NCBI RefSeq assembly: GCF_000423225.1
Contig: NZ_AUHO01000010.1
Location: forward strand, 496,001-560,000
Reading direction: 5' to 3'
From: Kaistia adipata DSM 17808
GTDB taxonomy: Bacteria; Pseudomonadota; Alphaproteobacteria; Rhizobiales; Kaistiaceae
DNA: 64,000 nt
Shown here: positions 36,327 through 45,272 of the stretch, in pieces
Position numbering within the stretch: position 1 is the stretch's first letter
Layout: each line of letters starts with the position of its first letter
Program-made: the position numbers and the translations under genes
The notes under the pieces: model-generated
Seen by the model: only the letters and a program-made list of their open reading frames with translations
The model's database searches: none
Told to the model about the DNA's origin: nothing

Positions 36327-37013
36327 TTGAGTCTTCGTGCGTTCAGGGCCGTCTCGACGGCATTCGGCGTTCTGGTCTCGACAGCCGCACTGGCCGATGA
36401 CGTCGCCCCTCAGTGGACCGGCTTCTATGTCGGAATCGGCGCGACCGGCAGCCATCTGCAGACGGAGCAGTATTCGCCGGCCCAACTGGGATATGCCGGG
36501 TATCCAGCAGCGAATTACGGCGGCTGGCATCTCTACGGTCTTCTGCAGGCCGGCGCCGATCTGCAGTGGGGCGATGCCGTGCTCGGCCTGAGGCTGCGGC
36601 ACGAGATGACCGGATCCGATGGCGACCACTTCCTGAAGGTCGATGAGGTCGTGTCGTCGAACGCCGTGGCCATCACCACGCTCACGGCCCGCATGGGCTA
36701 TCTGGTCCAGCCCCGGATGCTGGTCTACGCGAATGCCGGCCCGGCATTCGGCCAATTCAATTACGCAAGCGTCGATGAACGCTGGAACCTGGTTGACGCC
36801 AGCCTCGACGCCACGCGTGTCGGCGTCGCCGTCGGAGTGGGTACCGAGTATCGCTTCACCGAACACCTGTCGGTGTTCGCCGAATACAATCACACGAAAT
36901 TCTCCAAGGACCGCTCGACCTTCAGCTATGGCGATGTTTACCCGCCAAACTGGACCTACGAGTTCAAGCATCGGCTGGACTCGGTCCAGATGGGCATGAA
37001 CATCCGCTTCTGA
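36327..37013 (+). CDS. Outer-membrane beta-barrel protein (opacity/porin-like family)
   Basis: From a TTG at 36327 the product is 228 residues, with a neat signal peptide (LRAFRAVSTAFGVLVSTAALA) and a mature part beginning DDVAPQWTGFYVGIGATGS, the common opening of small Rhizobiales barrels (WTGFYVG). Alternating strands follow and the protein ends in NIRF, a C-terminal phenylalanine as expected for BAM insertion. The TTG has AGGAG seven bases upstream; the in-frame ATG at 36300 would add an Arg-rich stretch before the signal. Function is probably structural or adhesive; no close homologue can be named. Confidence 0.82.
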   Translation: MSLRAFRAVSTAFGVLVSTAALADDVAPQWTGFYVGIGATGSHLQTEQYSPAQLGYAGYPAANYGGWHLYGLLQAGADLQWGDAVLGLRLRHEMTGSDGDHFLKVDEVVSSNAVAITTLTARMGYLVQPRMLVYANAGPAFGQFNYASVDERWNLVDASLDATRVGVAVGVGTEYRFTEHLSVFAEYNHTKFSKDRSTFSYGDVYPPNWTYEFKHRLDSVQMGMNIRF

Positions 37014-37142
37014 GCCCCCGGCGTCGGCGTGCGTCCGCGCCGCGCGGCCTTCAGCCCAGCTCGAGGCGCGTTCGCCACGCCGGAAATGCCTGGCGCCGTT
37101 CGGCCGTGGCGGCGCGCTGCGCTTGCAGGGTTCCGCAGGTCC

Positions 37143-37943
37143 CTATTTCAGCGTCTCGAGGATCGCGTCGACGTCCCGGCAATCCTGTTCGGACGGCGTC
37201 GATCCAGCCCGCGCGTCGATCGCCATCGCCGCGTCATGCGCTGTCTTGACCCGGGCGATCCTCGTCGGGGACGGGTCCTTCATCAGCAGGTTGGAGCTCC
37301 GCTCGACAACCGCGCCGGTGCGGCGGTTGAGCGCCAGCTCGGTGCAAGCTCCGGCTTCCGAAGCGGTGTCCTGTTCCTCGGCGCCCGTGGCTGAAGCTGC
37401 GCCGGTCGCCAGCAGGCTCACGGTCGAAATGGCGAGATCGCAGGCGGGAGCGAATTGCTCCGCCTTGTCTTCCCGATAGATGCATTCGAAATTGTAGGCC
37501 TTGCCATCGTGCACGGTGAAGACATAGCGATTGATCGCGACGTTCCCGAACCGCTTGTTGGTGAACACCATGTCGACGGCTGGCTGGCCGAGCATGGTGG
37601 TCATGGCCGAGGATCGGAACTTGATCGAAGGCAGGACGGCTATGGCCTTCGTGAATTCGTCGACGATTGCTTGGCGATTCGCCTCGGTCGCGTCCGCGAT
37701 GTCGCCGGGATCGCGCGGCCCGAGGAAGGTGACGCGCACATCGCCATTGTCCATGCTGGAGGCGGTGACGCCGGTGGCGTCGCCGGTCCCGTCCGCGAAC
37801 ATCGAGTCCAGTGCGAAGCCCTGCGGATAGTGGAAACGGTAAGACCCATCGGCGGCTTCGAAGGTCTCGGGGGACTGCGCGAAGCTCCAGGTCGGCGTGA
37901 CGAGGACGAGCGCCAGCAGCGCGATGCGAACGACGAAAGACAT
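37143..37943 (-). CDS. Secreted protein of unknown function
   Basis: A 266-residue product with signal sequence MSFVVRIALLALVLVTPTWSFA and AAGGAAA before the ATG. The mature N-terminal part (ETFEAADGSYRFHYPQGFALDSM, then AMTTMLGQPAVDMVFTNKRFG and YVFTVHDGKAYNFECIYREDKAEQFAPACDLAISTV) resembles PsbP/DUF1795-like lipid or protein-binding folds in its strand pattern, followed by a Cys-containing helical end. I cannot assign a family with certainty. It faces the barrel gene convergently and has no operon partner. Confidence 0.75.
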   Translation of the reverse strand: MSFVVRIALLALVLVTPTWSFAQSPETFEAADGSYRFHYPQGFALDSMFADGTGDATGVTASSMDNGDVRVTFLGPRDPGDIADATEANRQAIVDEFTKAIAVLPSIKFRSSAMTTMLGQPAVDMVFTNKRFGNVAINRYVFTVHDGKAYNFECIYREDKAEQFAPACDLAISTVSLLATGAASATGAEEQDTASEAGACTELALNRRTGAVVERSSNLLMKDPSPTRIARVKTAHDAAMAIDARAGSTPSEQDCRDVDAILETLK

Positions 37944-38196
37944 GGGTTTCCTTGATGTGCGGCCTGCGTGGATGAACCCGCCTCCTTCCGGCCGGGTTCA
38001 TTGGCGGAGCGAGGGGCTGCTCCGAAGGTCGGGCGGTCAAATCCCGTTCTCGCTCGTCGCGGGCAGATCGCAACGCCGTCTCCGCTTGCCGAAACATCGG
38101 ATGGGCGCGGTTCGACCGGTCGCGACGGGATGTCGCCGGGAGTCTCGCAGGCGACGTCGCGGGGGAGCAATGCTGCATCGCGCACGGGGCGAGGGC

Positions 38197-38901
38197 TCAG
38201 TCTGCGGTCGGCTCCAGGATGTCGCCGATGAGGCTCAGCGTGTTGCGCAGCGAGGTGTCGAGATGCACGCGCATCGCCTCCATCGCCCGCTCTTCGTCAT
38301 GGGCGGCGAGCGCCGTCAGGATCGCCTGGTGCTGGGCGATCGTCGTCTCGCCGGAGCCGGGGCGGGGCAGTGCGAGGTAGCGGCCGCGATCCATCTGCGC
38401 CTTGGAGATGTCGACCGCCCGCCACAGCATCGAGAAATCGTTGATCTCGGCGATCGAGCGGTGGAAGTCGTCGTCGAGGCGGATGGCGTCGGCATAGCGC
38501 TTGCGAGCGATCGCGGTCTGATGCTGGCCGATGATGTCCTCGAGTGTCTCCACGTGCAGCCTGGTGATCTTGGCCGCGGCGCGGCGCACGCTTTCGACCT
38601 CGAGCGCGTTGCGGATGACATAGGCCTCTTCCAGCGCGGCGCGCGAGATCTTGGCGACGAACGTCCCCGTCTGGGCATAGACGTTGATCAGGCCTTCGTC
38701 GCTCAGCCGCTTGACCGCCTCCCGGACGGGGGTGCGGGAGACGCCGAGCTGCTCGGCGATCTCGACCTCGTTGACGGATTGTCCGGGGCGCAGTTGCCCG
38801 ATGATGATCAGCGTGCGGACGAGCTGATAGATCTGGTCGCGCAGCGGCGACTTGCGATCGAGATTGACCAGTTGCAGCTGCAGCAAAGCCGGTTCCACCA
38901 C
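38197..38901 (-). CDS. GntR-family regulator, FCD (FadR) subfamily
   Basis: The 234-residue protein has an N-terminal winged helix (LRDQIYQLVRTLIIIGQLRPGQSVNEVEIAEQLGVSRTPVREAVKRLSDEGLI) and an all-helical FCD domain whose metal/ligand residues are visible (DDDFHRSIAEIN, and later HQAILTALAAHDEERAMEAMRVHL). FCD regulators usually sense carboxylates or sugar acids. It is divergent from the sugar-catabolism genes starting at 39392. The GTG at 38901 is preferred since GGGAGG lies ten bases upstream; a TTG at 38919 overlaps that site. Two matched AT-rich elements in the 490-base intergenic region are its probable targets. Confidence 0.92.
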   Translation of the reverse strand: MVEPALLQLQLVNLDRKSPLRDQIYQLVRTLIIIGQLRPGQSVNEVEIAEQLGVSRTPVREAVKRLSDEGLINVYAQTGTFVAKISRAALEEAYVIRNALEVESVRRAAAKITRLHVETLEDIIGQHQTAIARKRYADAIRLDDDFHRSIAEINDFSMLWRAVDISKAQMDRGRYLALPRPGSGETTIAQHQAILTALAAHDEERAMEAMRVHLDTSLRNTLSLIGDILEPTAD

Positions 38902-38986
38902 CCGTTCAAATCCTCCCAAATCATGCGCGCTACGCCTTCGCGGAACCAGGGTTCCGGGCCGCGTTCCGGCCGGCGTCGCGCTTCAC

Positions 38987-39000
38987 TGTTATATTAGTAT
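38987..39000 (-). promoter_or_regulatory. AT-rich element, gntR-proximal copy
   Basis: TGTTATATTAGTAT on the plus strand, that is ATACTAATATAACA when read toward gntR. Its mirror copy at 39184 has the same sequence (one mismatch) oriented toward the divergent operon, so each gene has the element in the same position relative to its own transcription. This suggests a shared operator overlapping both promoters. Confidence 0.6.
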
Positions 39001-39086
39001 CGTCCCTGCCCGCAAGCCGGTCTCCACGAGCGATTGCTCGCCGCCTGCCGTCGGGGATTCCGGGCAGAATGCCCGAGACGCAGTCA

Positions 39087-39108
39087 TTATCAACGATATC
39101 GTCGATAA
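39087..39108. promoter_or_regulatory. 22-base imperfect palindrome between gntR and the sugar operon
   Basis: The sequence begins TTATCAACGATATC and ends GTCGATAA; ten of the eleven base pairs across its centre are complementary. It is close to the middle of the region between the two mirrored AT-rich elements, a good position for a second regulator site controlling both directions. The protein that binds is unknown. Confidence 0.55.
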
Positions 39109-39183
39109 AACCAGAGTGCGATAGTCAAGAATTGTGCATTTGACCGTGGTGCCAACTCTGCGTTGAATGCGACTTGACACGTT

Positions 39184-39197
39184 ACACTAATATAACA
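39184..39197 (+). promoter_or_regulatory. AT-rich element, operon-proximal copy
   Basis: ACACTAATATAACA matches the element at 38987 read on the other strand (13 of 14). A TTGACA sequence at 39174-39179 lies just ahead and may be the -35 box of the operon promoter, in which case the element overlaps the spacer and -10 region, as expected for a repressor site. Confidence 0.6.
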
Positions 39198-39391
39198 GAC
39201 AGTGACGCTGCGTTCCGGCCCATGGAGGTTGTGGTCGAAGCGCGGGGGAGGCATTCGCGCACGGCGATACGCTGAACGGAGCCCGCGAGGGCGACCGGCG
39301 GAGGCGTGTGCCCGTGCGGCGGCCCTAAGACCTTCTCCGGCCTGCAGGAGGGGCCCGCTTGGCGGCGCGGTCCGAGAGGGAGGAAGAGTAC

Positions 39392-40444
39392 GTGGCGGAT
39401 CAGAACAACTTTCCGAAGCTGCACAACGCGGCATGGCCCGGCGTCGTCGGCAAGGGCGGCGAAGGTGGCGAGCCCATCATTCCGCTGGACACCCTGTTGG
39501 AGCTGACCGCCAAGGCCGAAGTCGACGGCCAGAAATTCGACGGCATCGATCTCTGGCTGGCCGATCCGCATCTCTCGATCGACAGCGACAAGGACCAGGT
39601 CAAGCGCATGGTCGACCACATCGCGAGTTACGGCCTGAAGGTCGGCTCGTTCGTGGCGCCGATCTGGGCGGGCGCCGGCGGCGGCTCCGCCATGGGCTCG
39701 GCCGACGATCGCAAGCGCTTCGTCTCGCAGGTTCGCAAGGCGGCGGCAATCGGCCAGCAGATGCGCGAGCTCGGCATTCGCCCGACCGGCGGCATCCGCA
39801 TCGATTCCTCGACCGGCGTCGGCGACTGGGACAAGGACCCCGTCGGCAACACCAAGATCATCGCCGAGACGTTCCGCGAGGCCGGCAAGGCGGCGCAGGA
39901 CCATGGCGAGTTCGTCGTCGCCGAGGGCGAGATCTGCTGGGGCGGCATGCAGTCCTGGCGCGAGAATGTCCGCCTGCTCGAGGAAGTCGGCATGCCGGGC
40001 GTCGTCGGCTACCAGGCCGACATGGCGCATTCGATGCTGTTCACCCTCGGCTACAACGCCGAGAAGGATCGCCTGCTCCCCGAGGGCTATGACTGGAAGG
40101 ACCGCTCGGTCCTTGACGCGGCCTACAAGAAGGTCGCCGACGCGCTCCGTCCCTGGACCTATGATTTCCACGTCGCCCAGAACGACGCCACCGTGTTCGG
40201 CTCCGGCGATCACGAGAAGACCGGCCGCCACGTCCAGGTCACCGATCCGAACGGCAAGCTCGATGTCACCAAGCACGCCGGCTACTGGCTGCGCGACGGT
40301 GAGGGCAACCTGACCAGGAAGATGCGCCACATCGCCTGGGACGGCTGCATGTTCCCGAATTCCGTGATGACGGCGCAGCAGACCTGGAACGACGTTCTGG
40401 GCGCGATGATCAAGGTGCGCGACGCCCATGGCTGGCGCGAATAA
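39392..40444 (+). CDS. Sugar phosphate isomerase/epimerase-family TIM-barrel protein
   Basis: The 350-residue protein starts at a GTG with GAGG eight bases upstream (VADQNNFPKLHNAAWPGVVG). Motifs fit the xylose-isomerase-like AP-endonuclease-2 fold: FDGIDLWLADPHLSI, metal-ligand segments EFVVAEGEICWGG, GVVGYQADMAHSML and WTYDFHVAQNDATVFG with conserved acidic and His residues. It probably isomerises or epimerises a sugar or a keto-sugar made by the Gfo/Idh dehydrogenase encoded 21 bases downstream. It is longer than the usual 280 residues, with an additional C-terminal region (NLTRKMRHIAWDGCMFPNSVM). Reaction unknown. Confidence 0.85.
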   Translation: MADQNNFPKLHNAAWPGVVGKGGEGGEPIIPLDTLLELTAKAEVDGQKFDGIDLWLADPHLSIDSDKDQVKRMVDHIASYGLKVGSFVAPIWAGAGGGSAMGSADDRKRFVSQVRKAAAIGQQMRELGIRPTGGIRIDSSTGVGDWDKDPVGNTKIIAETFREAGKAAQDHGEFVVAEGEICWGGMQSWRENVRLLEEVGMPGVVGYQADMAHSMLFTLGYNAEKDRLLPEGYDWKDRSVLDAAYKKVADALRPWTYDFHVAQNDATVFGSGDHEKTGRHVQVTDPNGKLDVTKHAGYWLRDGEGNLTRKMRHIAWDGCMFPNSVMTAQQTWNDVLGAMIKVRDAHGWRE

Positions 40445-40465
40445 CGGTTCCGGGGAAATTTGGAA

Positions 40466-41608
40466 ATGACCAAGAAAAAGCTCAATATCGGCCTGGTCGG
40501 CGCCGGCTTCATGGGCCGCACCCATTCCAATGCCTTCCGCCAGGTCGGCCAGTTCTTCAGCAACGAATACGAGCCCGTCCTCAAGGCGATCGCCACGCGT
40601 AACGCCAAGGGCGCCGCCGATTTCGCCGCGAACTGGGGCTATGAGAGCTCCGAGAGCGACTGGCGCAAGCTGATCGAGCGCAAGGATATCGACCTGATCG
40701 ATATCGCCAGCCCGAACGACACCCATGCCGAGATCGCCATCGCGGCGGCTGAGGCCGGCAAGATGGTGATGTGCGAGAAGCCGCTCGGCCGCAACGCCGC
40801 CGAGGCGGAGAAGATGGTCGCCGCCGTCGAGGCGGCCGGCGTCGCCAACATGGTCTGGTACAATTATCGCCGCGTGCCGGCGGTGACGCTCGCCAAGCAG
40901 ATGATCGACGAGGGCCGGCTCGGTCGCATCTTCCACTATCGCGCCAAGTTCCTGCAGGACTGGACGATCTCCGCCGACGTGCCGCAGGGCGGCATGGGCA
41001 CCTGGCGCCTCGACGCCAGCGTCGCCGGCAGCGGTGTCACCGGCGACCTGCTGGCGCATTGCATCGACACCGCGCTCTGGCTGAACGGCGGCATCGACAG
41101 CGTCACGGCCGCGACCGAGACCTTCGTCAAGCAGCGCTCGCATGCGGTCAGCGGCAAGGTCGAAGAGGTCAAGATCGACGACGCCAGCGCCTTCCTCGCC
41201 CGCTTCGAGAACGGCTCGCTCGCAACCTTCGAGGCGACCCGCTACGCCCGCGGCCACAAGGCGCTCTATACGCTGGAGATCAATGGCGAGAAGGGCTCGA
41301 TCGCCTGGGACCTGCACGATTTGCACCGGCTGCAGTTCTTCGATCATGGCGACGACGGCCATCTGCGCGGCTGGCGCTCGATCCACATCACCGACGGTGA
41401 CCATCCCTATATGGGCCATTGGTGGGTGCCGGGGCTGCAGATCGGCTACGAGCACAGCTTCATCCACCAGGCGGCGGATTTCCTCGACGGTCTCGCCTCC
41501 GGCACGCCGGCCGCGCCGACCTTCCGCGACGCGCTCAAGACCGACTACGTCACCGACGCGGTGCTCGCCTCGGCCAAGTCCGGCCGCTGGGAAGCGGTCA
41601 AGAGCTGA
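40466..41608 (+). CDS. Gfo/Idh/MocA-family oxidoreductase
   Basis: The 380-residue NAD(P)-dependent dehydrogenase has the Rossmann motif [17 protein letters not shown], the conserved MCEKPLGRN (catalytic Lys in the EKP motif), and the C-terminal domain with [14 protein letters not shown], which supplies the active-site Asp/His. Family members oxidise a hydroxyl of sugars, inositols or glycosides. Start ATG 40466 is taken over a TTG two codons earlier. Cotranscription with the TIM-barrel gene upstream (21 bases) and the ABC ATPase downstream (14 bases) marks it as part of the catabolic operon. Confidence 0.93.
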   Translation: MTKKKLNIGLVGAGFMGRTHSNAFRQVGQFFSNEYEPVLKAIATRNAKGAADFAANWGYESSESDWRKLIERKDIDLIDIASPNDTHAEIAIAAAEAGKMVMCEKPLGRNAAEAEKMVAAVEAAGVANMVWYNYRRVPAVTLAKQMIDEGRLGRIFHYRAKFLQDWTISADVPQGGMGTWRLDASVAGSGVTGDLLAHCIDTALWLNGGIDSVTAATETFVKQRSHAVSGKVEEVKIDDASAFLARFENGSLATFEATRYARGHKALYTLEINGEKGSIAWDLHDLHRLQFFDHGDDGHLRGWRSIHITDGDHPYMGHWWVPGLQIGYEHSFIHQAADFLDGLASGTPAAPTFRDALKTDYVTDAVLASAKSGRWEAVKS

Positions 41609-41622
41609 GCGGCGGAACAGCG

Positions 41623-43143
41623 ATGCAGTCGGAAACCCCACTCGCGATCCAGGTCCAGGGCGTGACCAAGAGCTTTCTTGGCCAGCGCGCCCTCGACGAC
41701 ATCCATTTCGAGGTCGCGCGTGGCGAAGTGCACGGGCTGGTCGGCAAGAACGGCGCCGGCAAGTCCACCTTCATGAAGATCCTGTCGGGCGCGCAGCCGC
41801 CCGACAGCGGCGACATCATCGTCGGCGGGCAGGCGTTCAAGGCGCTCAATCCGGCCGAGGGCCGGGCCGCCGGCATCGCCATCGTCTACCAGAATCCGGA
41901 ACTGCATCTCGACCTCTCCGTCGCGGCCAACATCTTCCTCGGCGCCGAGCCCCGCATGGCGCTCGGCATCATCGACGAGAAGGCGATGGCCCGGCAGGCG
42001 AGCGAGCTGCTCGCCCGGCTCGGCCTTAACCTGCCGGTCGGCAGGCGTCTCGGCGATCTCGACATCGCCGACCGCCAGCAGGTCGCGATCGCCAAGGCGG
42101 TGCGCGAGAAGGCACATGTGCTGCTGCTCGACGAGCCGACCGCGGCGCTCAACAAGGCGCAGGCGGAATTCCTGTTCAACCTGATCCGCGACCTCGCCCG
42201 CCAGGGCATGGCGATCGTCTATGTCTCGCATCACCTCGACGAGGTGCTGGCGATCTCTGACCGCATCACTGTGCTGCGCAACGGCCGCAAGGTGGCGCTG
42301 GTCGACGGCAAGGGCGCCGACAAGGAAGGCCTGATCGCGATGATCGTCGGCCGCACGCTGGACGCGGTCGAGCCGCGCCGGCTGGACAAGCCGCGCGCCG
42401 AGGCGTTCCTCGTCATGGATGGCGTTTCCAGCGAAGGTGGTCTCGACCGTGTTTCGCTGGAAGTCGCCAAGGGCGAGATCGTCGGCCTGACTGGCCTGAT
42501 CGGCGGCGGCGCCAACGCGCTGGCCGCCGTGATCGGCGGTCTCGATCACCGCCATGTCTCGGGCGCCATGACGCTCGGTGGCCGGCCCTACGCGCCGCGC
42601 GCCGTCCGCGAGGCGATCGCCCGTGGCGTGCTCTTCATCCCCGAGGACATGCGCGGCCGCGGCCTGGTGATGAGCCTGTCGATCGCCAAGAACATCTCGC
42701 TCGCGGCGCTGCGATCGTTGTCGAAACTGGGCTGGCTGAAGCTCGCCAAGGAGACCGGCGTCGCGACGGCCATGTCCGAGCAACTCGATCTCAATCCGCG
42801 CGCGCCGAGCCGAGAGGTCCGCTTCCTGAGCGGCGGCAACCAGCGCAAGGCGCTGCTCGGGCGCGCCATCTTCGCCGATGGCCAATTGTTCGTGCTCGAG
42901 GAGCCGACCCAGGGCGTCGACGTCGAATCGCAACGCCAGATCCACGACCATCTGCGCCATCTCGCGGCCAAGGGCGCGACCATCGTCTTCGTCTCGACCG
43001 ACCTCGAGGAACTGATCGCGCTCGCCGACCGGATCCTCGTCCTGCGCGGCGGCCGGATCGAACAGTCGCTGTCGCCCGAAGGCCTCGATCCCCAGCAGCT
43101 GCTGGCCGCCATCCAGACTCAAAGCACCCGGAGCCTGAACTGA
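41623..43143 (+). CDS. Ribose-type sugar ABC transporter ATPase (RbsA/MglA family)
   Basis: The 506-residue double ATPase energises a CUT2 sugar importer. Domain 1 has Walker A GLVGKNGAGKSTFMK, and Walker B LLLDEPTAAL; its ABC signature is atypical, as usual in the family. Domain 2 carries a degenerate Walker A (GLTGLIGGGANALA) and a signature LSGGNQRKALLGRAI with LFVLEEPTQGVD, the pattern of RbsA/XylG/AraG. The start overlaps nothing upstream and its stop overlaps the permease start by one base (TGATG). The ligand is likely a monosaccharide or sugar acid, from context. Confidence 0.96.
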   Translation: MQSETPLAIQVQGVTKSFLGQRALDDIHFEVARGEVHGLVGKNGAGKSTFMKILSGAQPPDSGDIIVGGQAFKALNPAEGRAAGIAIVYQNPELHLDLSVAANIFLGAEPRMALGIIDEKAMARQASELLARLGLNLPVGRRLGDLDIADRQQVAIAKAVREKAHVLLLDEPTAALNKAQAEFLFNLIRDLARQGMAIVYVSHHLDEVLAISDRITVLRNGRKVALVDGKGADKEGLIAMIVGRTLDAVEPRRLDKPRAEAFLVMDGVSSEGGLDRVSLEVAKGEIVGLTGLIGGGANALAAVIGGLDHRHVSGAMTLGGRPYAPRAVREAIARGVLFIPEDMRGRGLVMSLSIAKNISLAALRSLSKLGWLKLAKETGVATAMSEQLDLNPRAPSREVRFLSGGNQRKALLGRAIFADGQLFVLEEPTQGVDVESQRQIHDHLRHLAAKGATIVFVSTDLEELIALADRILVLRGGRIEQSLSPEGLDPQQLLAAIQTQSTRSLN

Positions 43144-44111
43144 TGTCTTCTCCCGCCGCCACCGTCGCGCAGGCAATCCGCAAGCCCGGCGGTCTCCGGA
43201 CGCTCGACATCGGCCGCTACACCCTGCTGATCGTCCTGCTGCTGATCGTCGTGGTCACGGCCATCGGCAATCCGCGCTTCCTGTCCGTCAACAACCTGAT
43301 GAACATCCTGTTCCAGGTCTCGGCGCTCGGCATCGTGGCGTCAGGCCAGACGATCCTGCTGATCGCTGGCGGCCTCGATCTCTCGGTCGGCGCGGCGCTT
43401 TCGGTCGCCGGCCTCGCCACGGCGCTCACCATCATGTCGACCGGCTCGGTCACGCTCGGCATTCTGGCCGGCGTCGCGGCCGGCGTCGTGGTCGGCACGA
43501 TCAACGGCATGCTGGTCGCCACCAACCGCGCCACGCCGTTCATCATCACGCTCGGCACGATGACCTTCCTGCAGGGCGTCGCCATCCTGATGTCCGGCGG
43601 CAGCCCGATCAACGGAACGGGCAAGCTGTTCGACGTCTTCGGGCTCGGCGATTTCCTCGGTGTGCCCTGGCCCGTCTATGCGATGATCGTCTCGATCCTC
43701 GCCATGTTCCTGATCCTGCGCTTCACCACGCTCGGCCGCTATGCCTTCGCCATCGGCGGCAACGAGGAAGCGGCGCGGCTTTCCGGCATCCCGGTCCGGC
43801 GCATCAAGATCGCGCTCTATGCGCTGAGCGGCCTGTTCGTCGGCGCCGCGGGCGTGATCCTCACCGGCATCCTCGATTCCGGCCTGCCCAGCATGGGCAC
43901 CGGCTACGAACTCCGCGCTATCGCGGCCGTGGTCATCGGCGGCACGCCGCTGATCGGCGGGCGCGGCACGGTCATCGGCACGCTCGGCGGCGTCCTGCTG
44001 CTGGGCCTGGTGAGCAACAGCATGAACCTTCTCGGAGTCGGCGCGAACTTCCAGAGCGCCGTGCTGGGATTGATCATAACGGCGGCAGTCCTTCTGCAGA
44101 AAAAGACCTAA
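43143..44111 (+). CDS. Ribose-type sugar ABC transporter permease (RbsC family)
   Basis: A 322-residue membrane protein with about ten spans and RbsC-type signatures: LSVNNLMNILFQVSALGIVASGQTILLIAGGLDLSVGA and NEEAARLSGIPVRRIKIALYALSG, the cytoplasmic loop contacting the ATPase, then IAAVVIGGTPLIGGRGTVIGT. It forms the channel of the CUT2 importer with the ATPase gene upstream, to which it is translationally coupled. The binding-protein gene follows after 44 bases. Confidence 0.95.
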   Translation: MSSPAATVAQAIRKPGGLRTLDIGRYTLLIVLLLIVVVTAIGNPRFLSVNNLMNILFQVSALGIVASGQTILLIAGGLDLSVGAALSVAGLATALTIMSTGSVTLGILAGVAAGVVVGTINGMLVATNRATPFIITLGTMTFLQGVAILMSGGSPINGTGKLFDVFGLGDFLGVPWPVYAMIVSILAMFLILRFTTLGRYAFAIGGNEEAARLSGIPVRRIKIALYALSGLFVGAAGVILTGILDSGLPSMGTGYELRAIAAVVIGGTPLIGGRGTVIGTLGGVLLLGLVSNSMNLLGVGANFQSAVLGLIITAAVLLQKKT

Positions 44112-44155
44112 CCGGAACGCCGCTTCAGAGCCTTGGTCAACGGAGGAGACGAGCA

Positions 44156-45166
44156 ATGATGATTACGAGGAGAGCCCTTGCGCTGCTGGCGCTCGGAACC
44201 GCGCTGGTGGCGCCCGGCCTGGCGCAGGCGGCGGAGAAGACCATCGCCTTCATGCGCGGCGGTCCGGATCCGTACTACCAGTACGGCATGAACGCGGCCC
44301 AGGCCGCGGCCGACAAGCTCGGCGTCAAGCTGATCACCTATTCGGCCAACAACGACCCGACCCAGGAACTCGCCAACGTCCAGGACGCGATCACCAAGGG
44401 CGTCGACGGCATCTTGATCTACGCCGTGTCGCTGTCGTCGGAAAAGGCCGCCATCGCGCAGGCCAAGAAGGCCGGCGTGCCGATCTTCTTCCAGTACGGC
44501 TATGACGAGTCGATCCTGGCGGATTCGGCCGGCATCATGCAGATCGACCTCTTCCGGTTCGGCGAGCCCGTCGGCGAGGCGATCGGCAAGCTGCTGCCGG
44601 AGGGCGAATACGCCACCATCACCGGCAAGCTCGGCCGCGGCGACGCGGAAGCCTTCGCCCAGTCGTTCAAGAACGGCATGGCGAAGTCGGGCTCGAAGGC
44701 TGTCTCCGTGGCCGATGTCGCGGCCGATTGGGACCGCCAGAAGGCGATGGACGCCGCCTCGCAGATCCTGACGGCTCATCCGAACGTCAAGGCGATCTAC
44801 GCCGCCAATGACGACATGGCCGTCGGCGTCGCCATCGCCATCGACCGCGCCGGCAAGACCGGCGAGATCCTGATCGGCGGCAACAACGGCGCGCCCTATG
44901 GCGTCGAGCTGATCGAGAAGGGCCAGATGACCCTGACCGGCAGCAACCCGCCGTCGATCGCCTCGGTCCATGCGCTGCGCCTGCTGCTCGGCGTCATCGA
45001 CGGTACGGTCAAGCCGGGCCAGTTCTACTACGCTCCGACCCAGGTGATCACCAAGGACAATCTGGCCGATGCCGCTCCCTGGGATGCAAAGCCTGAAATG
45101 GTGACCAAGTGGCTGGAAGAGCCGCTGCCGCAGGGTGCAGCCCCTCCGGTTCCGCCCTCCGAGTGA
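44156..45166 (+). CDS. Periplasmic sugar-binding protein, RbsB/XylF-like
   Basis: The 336-residue protein has a signal peptide (RRALALLALGTALVAPGLAQA) and the peripla_BP_4 fold: KTIAFMRGGPDPYYQYGMNAA, DAITKGVDGILIYAVS, AIYAANDDMAVGVAIAI and VITKDNL near the end. Aromatic residues for sugar stacking (PYYQYG, FFQYGYDE) and NDD are present. GGAGGA precedes the start. A short proline-rich end follows. It captures the ligand for the ATPase and permease encoded just upstream. Which sugar is bound cannot be read from the sequence. Confidence 0.93.
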   Translation: MMITRRALALLALGTALVAPGLAQAAEKTIAFMRGGPDPYYQYGMNAAQAAADKLGVKLITYSANNDPTQELANVQDAITKGVDGILIYAVSLSSEKAAIAQAKKAGVPIFFQYGYDESILADSAGIMQIDLFRFGEPVGEAIGKLLPEGEYATITGKLGRGDAEAFAQSFKNGMAKSGSKAVSVADVAADWDRQKAMDAASQILTAHPNVKAIYAANDDMAVGVAIAIDRAGKTGEILIGGNNGAPYGVELIEKGQMTLTGSNPPSIASVHALRLLLGVIDGTVKPGQFYYAPTQVITKDNLADAAPWDAKPEMVTKWLEEPLPQGAAPPVPPSE

Positions 45167-45272
45167 TGTGCCGGGCCGGCGGACCATCGGGTTCGCCGGC
45201 TCGTTCCAGCGGAGCCGGACCGCGAGGCCCGGCCCGCGAGGCTTCCATCGCGATGCTGAGAAGAGACGTGCC

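Noticed and set aside
39182-41641. An 819-codon open frame on the minus strand
   Set aside because: It is antisense to the TIM-barrel and Gfo/Idh genes, has no recognisable motif, and arises from high GC at third codon positions.
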